Source of the DNA: Pempheris klunzingeri
Lineage: Eukaryota > Chordata > Actinopteri > Acropomatiformes > Pempheridae
Assembly (NCBI RefSeq): GCF_042242105.1
Contig: NC_092032.1
Location: 10,060,415-10,124,414 of the forward strand
Direction: 5' to 3'
Length of the DNA: 64,000 bases
Below, one piece after another: positions 57,123 through 64,000 of this stretch (positions are counted from its first letter, which is position 1; each line of letters opens with the position of its first letter). The notes beneath the pieces are model-generated. The model saw only the letters and a program-made list of their open reading frames with translations, was not told the origin of the DNA and did not search any database. Made by a program: the position numbers and the translations under genes.

Positions 57123-57254
57123 TGAGGGAGGAGAAGGCCTGGAAGAGTTTGGCCAGGTTAATCTCAGAGTAGCCGCTGGTGGCCAAGGCTTTGTCTGGCA
57201 CTTCCTTCAGCCTCCGATAGACTTCTCTTTCTCTCTTCCACTGCTTTGCTTGAT
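57118..57254 (-). CDS. pola1: Terminal coding exon of DNA polymerase alpha catalytic subunit (partial gene)
   Basis: POLA1 is the polymerase subunit of the primase complex that starts DNA replication in the nucleus. This exon begins after a pyrimidine-rich CCCCCAG acceptor, in phase 1 (two bases complete a codon), and encodes the last 44 residues. The key stretch is LATSGYSEINLAKLF near the C-terminus, which corresponds to SRSGYSEVNLSKLF at the end of human POLA1. Upstream EVYRRLKEV corresponds to QDYRKLKNT. The exon ends FQAFSSLK-stop, two residues or so from the human end. Strand and place, tail-to-tail with arx, equal the mammalian POLA1-ARX arrangement. All other exons must lie beyond the right edge of the window. 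The match rests on recalled sequence, but the combination with synteny is strong. Confidence 0.85.
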
Positions 57255-58719
57255 CTGGGGGTGAAGGAGGGAGAAAAAAGGAGAGTTATCGTCGCCAGAG
57301 CTCAATGGAAGACGGGTCAGCTTCTCAACTGCATCAAAGTCAATACCACAGGCTACTGCACCGTGTGCATTTCAAAGTAGCGTCTCGCTCACTAGATGAC
57401 TCTCATCCCCCTCCATCCCTGTGATTAGATCCTACTGGAAGAGGAGCGGAGCGCATGGCGGCTTTGTGTCAACGCTAATAAACACAGAGGAGAGTTTCAC
57501 CTTTAACAGATCCAATGCCATCTCCTGATAATGCTATCACTTGTAGGGCCGTGAGGGGCATCGCAGAATTGGACTGAGGGGTCGATGGCAGTATGTGCGC
57601 ACACACAGGATCATGAGATCGATAGAAAAGCCCAGTGAGAGCATGAAGTCAATATCTTGTCCCTTTTATCCCTTCAGGTGGGCCGTAATAAGGCCAGAGA
57701 GAAGACTGAGAGCTGCTATCCCAGGCAGGGTGGCAACCAAAACCAAATCTTTACAGTATTATACTGAGCGCCAAGTGTAGATGAAGTATCATGAAACCAA
57801 GTAATAACAGTCTATCAGACCAAAGAGTGCAGCAAGCTGCACCAGGACTAATGGTGTGTTGACTGGCGGGGTCACTGCTGAAGAAGCAGAAAAATGGGAA
57901 AGAGAGAAAGTTTTGTTTTGTTGGCAAGTGATCGGATTGTACAGAATTCACCTCGTTTCACTCATGTTGAACACGAATTTAGGTTTTTCTACCTGTTCAT
58001 TTTCTGTTATCAGGTATAAATCATAGCGATACCACATCTGTCTAAACCAAGCACCGGAGAAACCCACCAATCAGAGGATGTAAGCAGCAGTACATTCACA
58101 AACCTCAAGAGATAAACTACATAGACATATCATCATCAGATAGAATACTTAAATATATAAAACTCAACCAGACAGAAACACAGTAGGAAAATACATTGTC
58201 AGTGCATAAGCCTAATACATACAATAGTATGTTGATCAGTGAATGAAGTGTATAATTATTTTTCCTTTTCCCGCTTATGTATTTGTAATAATGCTTTTGT
58301 TCTATGAAGGTTACCTGATGAAAGTCTGAAGGTTTTTCTAATAAACAAATGCATGAAATAACTACTTACCACAAAAAATGAACAATGAGTGCTTAAATTT
58401 GCAAAAAATTAGGGCGGCAACTGGAGCTGAGACAATTAGTCGATCCACAGAACACTAATATGGGACAACCAGCAGCTACATCACTACTTCCCAGAGTCAA
58501 TGAGGAAATTATTTGTTTTGTCTGACGCGCGGTACAAAAACCAAAGATACTGAATTTATAATGACATTAAGAGAAAATCCTTCCATGAGAGAGAGAGAGT
58601 CATTAAGAACCACGATGACCGTCACATTTACGTATTTTATGACAAACAAATAAATTAAAAACTTGTTCTAAATGGTGACTTGCCTGTTATCTATCTAGAT
58701 CACATACTGTATATAAAAC

Positions 58720-58898
58720 AAACACACACACACACACACACACACTCCATATGGCCAGTTGTCATGTCCCCACCATCTCCTCATTCCCATCTCCTCTTGT
58801 GTCCTTCCTGCCTGCTGCATTAGTGGCTGCTGGATAAATACCAGCCCACTGACTGCCCAAGGGAACAAAGGTTAGATACACAGAGGTCTACAGTGAGG

Positions 58899-58929
<31 letters not shown>

Positions 58930-58930
58930 G
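58720..58930. repeat. Two CA microsatellites
   Basis: CA runs lie at about 58,722-58,746 and 58,902-58,929. Confidence 0.9.
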
Positions 58931-59689
58931 CAGACAACTGATGGTAGTTAAACACTTAAAAAGCACACTAAGTCACAGTCATGGCGACTAAAAAACATCC
59001 ATGTGACAAACAGTAATCACACACAAACACAGACGATGGTGTGGTTGACTGAAACGCCAGCAGCAACTATTACCAGATAATCCTCATGTTAGCAAGGACA
59101 AGGATGGAAAGATAGAGGAGAGGGGAGAGGAGAAGCAGGGAGAGGCAAACTAGTCTATTTATCTGGGGAATAGAAGGGGGGTGATGATGCATGATCAAGC
59201 GAAAGCAATCATGTCATCATTTCTGAAAGGTAGGAGAAAATAATTCTCCCCCTCCTCTCCTCTTTCCCCTCTTCCTCACTCCTTTCTCTTTTCCACCTCA
59301 ATCACTGTGTGGCGAACAGATAAAAGAATGATTTAAGAGTCACGGAGAGGAAAAGAAAGAGGGAGAGACCTTGCTGCAAGTCGCAGCACAGTGGGGAGTG
59401 CAGTTCAAATAAATAGCCTCCCTTAAAGAGCGAGTGTGGGGCGGAAAGGAGACAGGAGAGGGGAGACGGCGTCGCTGGGAAGGCCTAGATGTGAGGGGAA
59501 AAGGAGCGAGGAAATAACAAGAACGACAGGTGACGCCTGGAATTAAAGATGGAAAAGGCTGTATGGATGGAAAGCACACTGAAGACACAAATGTAGCTTT
59601 GGATCCCAAAAACTTTGCCTAATTGATTGCCTTACACATCATCTCTCTCTTCCACTCGCACACATACACACACTCGCACTGGGAGTGTA

Positions 59690-60010
59690 TCAGGGGTTAT
59701 CTTTGCTCTAACTAGGTGTTGTCACACACTCGCGCATACTCTGGCGGTGCTGGGCATGAGTAGATCGGGGCTCTGCACGCTCTAACTAGGTGTAAATACA
59801 ATAACAAGCCTGTAATTAAGTGAGCATGATGAAGTTAATGGAGATCGGCCATTCCGTCGGCCGCCTCCATGAATATTCTATTAGGCTGGTGGCGACGGGC
59901 AGCTGGAATAGCAGTTAATTTAATCACCACTCGGAGCACAGGGAAACTTCTTTGTGTGAGTGTAATTGCACAGAATGAATAATTGATTTGACAATCGCAC
60001 CCGCGGATTT
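59690..60010. promoter_or_regulatory. Candidate arx enhancer block in the pola1 intron
   Basis: This non-repetitive block contains a 15-base motif GCTCTAACTAGGTGT twice (59,705-59,719 and 59,779-59,793). It also has GCCTGTAATTAAGTGAGCA, AGTTAATGGAGATCGGCCAT, CATGAATATTCTATTAGGCT and CAGTTAATTTAATCACCACT. Dense TAAT sites and CpG words at an intronic position 2.5 kb past the last pola1 exon fit an ancient developmental enhancer. Conservation has to be tested. Confidence 0.45.
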
Positions 60011-60059
60011 TGCCACCCCGCTTTGTATCGGCGGAGAAAGGGAGGGTGAGCGTGGAAGG

Positions 60060-60067
60060 TGAGGAGC

Positions 60068-60098
<31 letters not shown>

Positions 60099-60175
60099 CA
60101 AAAGAGAGGGGGAAGAAAATGGAGAGGGAAGAGATGGACAGAGCGAGAGGAAGAGGAGTGGGAGGGTAGAAGAGG
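60060..60175. repeat. GA-rich low-complexity tract
   Basis: GA, AAAG and GGAG runs follow the candidate enhancer block directly. A similar purine tract lies at about 60,325-60,430. Confidence 0.8.
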
Positions 60176-60503
60176 ACCAAATGCAGAGTGCTGAGAGGTG
60201 GCAGGGAAGCTGTCGGTAAATGGATCATTAGAAAAGCGCAGCTCAAGGACAATTTATATTTTATCAATGCGGCAAAATTACATTATTGCTCACACACGCA
60301 ATCATACTGCCCACACTCAAGATTGAGACCTGGAGGGGAGGGGTGAGGGAGGGAAGAGAAAGGCAACAGATAGACGGAGGGAGGGAGGGAGATAAAAAGG
60401 GAGGGCAGGGGAGATGGAGAGAAGAAAAGTGACATGAAATGATTTGAAAGTCATTGATACGGGATGTTCCCAGCTTAGGAGCGGACAGCATGTTTTTTTC
60501 ATA

Positions 60504-60504
<1 letters not shown>

Positions 60505-60534
<30 letters not shown>

Positions 60535-60550
60535 TGTGTGTGTGTGTGTG
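60505..60550. repeat. TG microsatellite
   Basis: About 22 TG units have one TA interruption. Confidence 0.9.
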
Positions 60551-60709
60551 CCTCTGTATAATCTATTAGAGATCTCCTGCAGCGGATGAAATTACCTCCA
60601 TGTTTTACTCAGTCGCAGCAATCAGGCACAAAAATGCAATGTACATGTAGATAAGACAGGCGCACGCTTGCAAACGTGCACGCACACAAACACGCTGCGG
60701 CACTGCGGT

Positions 60710-60849
<140 letters not shown>

Positions 60850-61069
60850 GCTGATCCAATTACATTCAGCCTTGACTCAGAGCTCTTTTATGTAAAGCTA
60901 TTTTACTTAAATGTGCTTTATTGTGTGTGTTCAGTACAAATGTAAACATGTACATTCAGACTCTGGTGAATGGCTGAACCATAAATACTCAGGTATCATC
61001 CATAACTGTTACCACAGAGAGATAAACAACGCGTTAGTCTTCTTTAATACTTTCAGCCCGTCTGTGGCT

Positions 61070-61260
61070 CTCTGGGCACATTTAAACCTTCAGGTTGAAT
61101 CGGACTCTGGTTCGTTTTTTCCCTCATGGTGTGACTCGTTTGGGCTGATCTGAGCACAGTAATCACACTCTGATGCAGGCCAAAAGAACCGCGCAGAGAC
61201 TCTTTGGAGGAATTGGTCTCGGTCCAGTGGGGGGAAAGCGATCCCACCCGTAGGTGAGTG
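61070..61260. repeat. Possible non-autonomous DNA transposon remnant
   Basis: The stretch with GAATCGGACTCTGGTTCG, then AGACTCTTTGGAGGAATTGG and TCTCGGTCCAGTGG resembles fish repeats carrying CGGACC/GGTCTCGGTCC words. Termini and target duplications were not found, so this is tentative. Confidence 0.3.
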
Positions 61261-61519
61261 CGCTTTGAGCAGATATCATTGGTTACATGCGTCTGAGGCA
61301 GGAGCGTCAATAACAGGTCATGTAGCTTTCAGTGATGCATCCTGTTTCGCTTTAATTTCGTGTGGGTTTTTACCAAGTTTACCAACTCATCCACTGACTC
61401 ATACGGCACAAAGTATTGCTTTGAAAACACCTTCAATTCCAAGCCAATTCATTCCTACTGAACACTTTGCTAAAAAAACGACAAATTCTATATAGATTTT
61501 AAGCAAAATAATTCCCTTA

Positions 61520-61620
61520 AGCAGCTGAGCTGGGTAGATTTTTACCAAACGTTACTCAAACAAGAGGAATCAGTGCATTTGTTGGGGACAAGTTAGCAAG
61601 TATTCTCAGCAGCCTATTTA
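61520..61620. repeat. Diverged partial copy of the repeat at 55,590-55,930
   Basis: GCATTTGTTGGGGACAAGTT and AGCAAGTATTCTCAGCAG parallel the corresponding blocks of the copy at about 55,675-55,735. Confidence 0.45.
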
Positions 61621-63299
61621 TTTCTGCTTCAAAAGTCATATACAAAGCTCACTGATGACCAGAATTAAGATCTATAGATCTCTCTAGATTTATGATCTTA
61701 AATGGTGGAAGGTTGAGTTCGAAACTTCAAGTTGTCAGCATAATGTATAAACAGCTCTTCTAGAAGCAGATGAATCTTTGTACGCTCACTACATGTCACC
61801 ACCAGACAGGTATATATGCACAAACAGTGTCGACAACACTCAATGGACAGGCGCACACAGCAGAGTAGGGTAGGGTGTATAGGATTGTATGTCTCCTCCC
61901 TGTAATCTGAACAGTGTGGGCCCTGGGTGTGTAATGCAGTAATATGTGTTATTACTGCCCCAGGACAGAGGGATAACACCTTAAACCTATATTTTATAGC
62001 AGCATGAGTGTGTGTATACATGCATCATCCTCCATTTGAGGAAAGCAGTGGAACGAGTGTCTGTTGGATATTAATCGTTTGGTGGAGACACAAGTCAGTC
62101 AGTGTTGTCAGATAAGATTAACTGATGTGGTCATCCAGAGACAGCAACCCAAACCTGCTGATTAACACTCCATGGCACCTTCTGAGTACAAGTAGAACTA
62201 CAATATTGTGAATTTCATATCAGTCAGTATCAAAATAATTTATGTTTTTATGTACAAAACATGAGTAATTTTAGTTCAGTTATAGTTCGTTCTGTGTGCT
62301 ATGATGAGTTCCATGTCAGCCTTGCAGCAAATTATATCTCATCCTGTTGTTAATCTGGCATTATGGCATGGATGAGGCATTTTAAATTGTAACCTACACG
62401 ATACAGAAATCACTTAAAGCAAACAACCACCAATGTAATTAATTCAGTCTGTTAATTAAGAATCATTTGTTTGAGATTGTCGAGAACATCAGTCAGCTAC
62501 ACATTTTTTATGGCCGTCACTGTGACAAGTCAGGGGAAACTTGTTGTGAATAGTAACTGCAGAGCGCTAGGCGGTGCTGAACGCTAGCTGCACAACAACA
62601 CTGGGTGTTTCAGCTTGGATGTGGTCACATTTTCTAACTTTAAAACAGATATCGTGCTAGGTCAACAGTTTGCATTAGAAGTGTATCTGATTGTGAAACA
62701 GTAAGTGCACAGACTGCTTACATTACACATCTGATTCCTACTGAAAGACACTGATCTGGTGTCAGCGGACCACAAAATCTTTGACTTCGTCACGAGACAA
62801 GATGCTAAACTGCTCCCCAACCATGTGTTGTATACTGAACACTGCACACTGTAGACAACAGACAACACATTTCCAACACTTTACCACTGAGTATAGAATG
62901 TACTGTAATGTATTTTGCGATACAAAATAAGGCTGAAACCCAGGAAGAGAAAAGTCTGGTGCAGATCAGAAAAGCTGCAAAGCACAGGCACATATAGAAA
63001 AGAGGAGAGTCGTGAATTGATTGGCGATGATTTCTTGCATCTGGGCTAAGACAGAAATAAAAGAAAGCAAAAATGGAGGCTATAATCATGTTAGTACTCT
63101 TTCCCTTTGCCCCCCTCTCCTCCTCTACACCGGTCCAATCCCTCTATTTCAGCTCCCTCCATCCTCTGAGTGGTCATCTGTTGATTACACGTTATATTTA
63201 CCTCTGCTGTCTCACTCTTTCGCTGCCTCACTTGGGACCTGGCTGGCACACTCACTTGCAGCATTCAGGCATACATACATAAATAACATACATACATAA

Positions 63300-63550
63300 A
63301 TATTTAATCAAAATAAATAAATGACTCGGCCCAGCGGCCCTTTCTAATCAAGTGACATCAATCAGGGAGAACTATGGGTAAAGAGGCCTTGTGGCTGACG
63401 CCTACTGAGCGCGCCCAGAGCGCTGGAGTAGCGTCTATTTGAGTCCAAGGGGGGAAATATACGCTCCATGTCCCATTATAGGAGAAGGGCTATCCTTTCG
63501 TCAGCGCGCCCATTACTCCCCCTATCATTTCCCCAAATCTAAAACCTGTT
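63300..63550. promoter_or_regulatory. Candidate conserved element near the right edge
   Basis: Between an AT-rich run and a GA-rich tract lies a complex block with TTTCTAATCAAGTGACATCA, then ATCAGGGAGAACTATGGG, then AGCGCGCCCAGAGCGCT and CCATGTCCCATTATAGGAG. It has no repeat character and no open frame of note. It is a plausible second intronic enhancer of the arx-pola1 locus. Confidence 0.35.
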
Positions 63551-63835
63551 TTCAATCAACACAGCCAAACGAGTGCCTGTCCAAGAGAGGCAGAGAGAGA
63601 GAGAAAAGAGAGAGAGAGCAAAGGAGAGAAAGCGGTAGAGATGGACAGTGAGGGTAGGGGTAGAGGGAGAGTGATCGAGGGCTCTTTCCTTCTTTCTTTC
63701 AGTGATTGGAGCGTTTTGCATTCTGTATGTGTGTGTGATTGAATCCGTCTCCTAAATTAGGGCTGTCGACTCGAGGAGCTGAATGTCCTTAACCCCCTCC
63801 CCATATCCAATGCCCATACTCTGCTACTCATGTGA

Positions 63836-63880
63836 GTGTGTGTGTGTGTGTGTGTGAGTGTGAGTCTGTGTGTGTGTGTG
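63836..63880. repeat. Compound TG microsatellite
   Basis: TG runs are broken by GAGTGTGAGTC units near the end of the window. Confidence 0.9.
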
Positions 63881-64000
63881 TCTCACATCATTGGTGAATA
63901 TTGTAAGTGTAGCCTGGGTAAAAGGTTTACGTATAGCCATTGATTGCTAATGCTATGTTGTATGTGTTGTTGTGAGGAAGCATTTCTTGGACATCAAAAT

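Overview
The window reads as nuclear DNA of a ray-finned (teleost) fish. It holds compact spliced vertebrate genes with GT-AG introns of a few hundred bases to a few kilobases. CA/TG microsatellites are very frequent, and the short interspersed repeats are of types I know from fish genomes. Nothing looks bacterial, viral or plasmid-derived.

Layout, left to right. 1-11,800 has no recognisable gene. It carries a decayed L1-like reverse transcriptase fragment (about 1,580-2,400, minus strand) and a fish repeat present as two opposed copies (about 9,005-9,310). 11,822-16,097 is a complete six-exon gene (+) with a TATA box and a poly(A) signal. It encodes a 183-aa secreted, very basic precursor that I cannot identify. 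16,100-22,890 is gene-free. 22,895-23,656 (-) is an intronless ORF for the N-terminal coiled-coil half of SPAG16 (PF20, ciliary central apparatus) without WD repeats. It sits head-to-head, 121 bp from ndufb4 (+, three exons, 127 aa, complex I). hgd (-, 14 exons, 444 aa, homogentisate 1,2-dioxygenase) follows, tail-to-tail with ndufb4. About 11 kb of gene-free DNA precedes arx (+, five exons, 462 aa, aristaless-related homeobox). At 57,118-57,254 (-) lies the terminal coding exon of pola1 (DNA polymerase alpha catalytic subunit). The rest of the window, to 64,000, appears to be the last pola1 intron.

Gene relations. arx and pola1 are tail-to-tail, as in mammals, where the last POLA1 introns hold ultraconserved elements associated with ARX. 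Several non-repetitive, homeodomain-site-rich blocks around arx and in the pola1 intron are therefore good enhancer candidates. ndufb4 and hgd are neighbours in human 3q13 too, so the window joins a human-3q block to a human-X block, with a human-2q family member (SPAG16) between the unknown gene and ndufb4. The SPAG16-like and ndufb4 genes share a short bidirectional promoter containing a near-perfect RFX X-box, the usual switch of ciliary genes.

Most worth follow-up are the unidentified six-exon precursor with two related octapeptides, the intronless WD-less SPAG16 gene with its X-box, and the candidate arx regulatory blocks. All identifications come from reading translations and recalling family sequences; no search was run.
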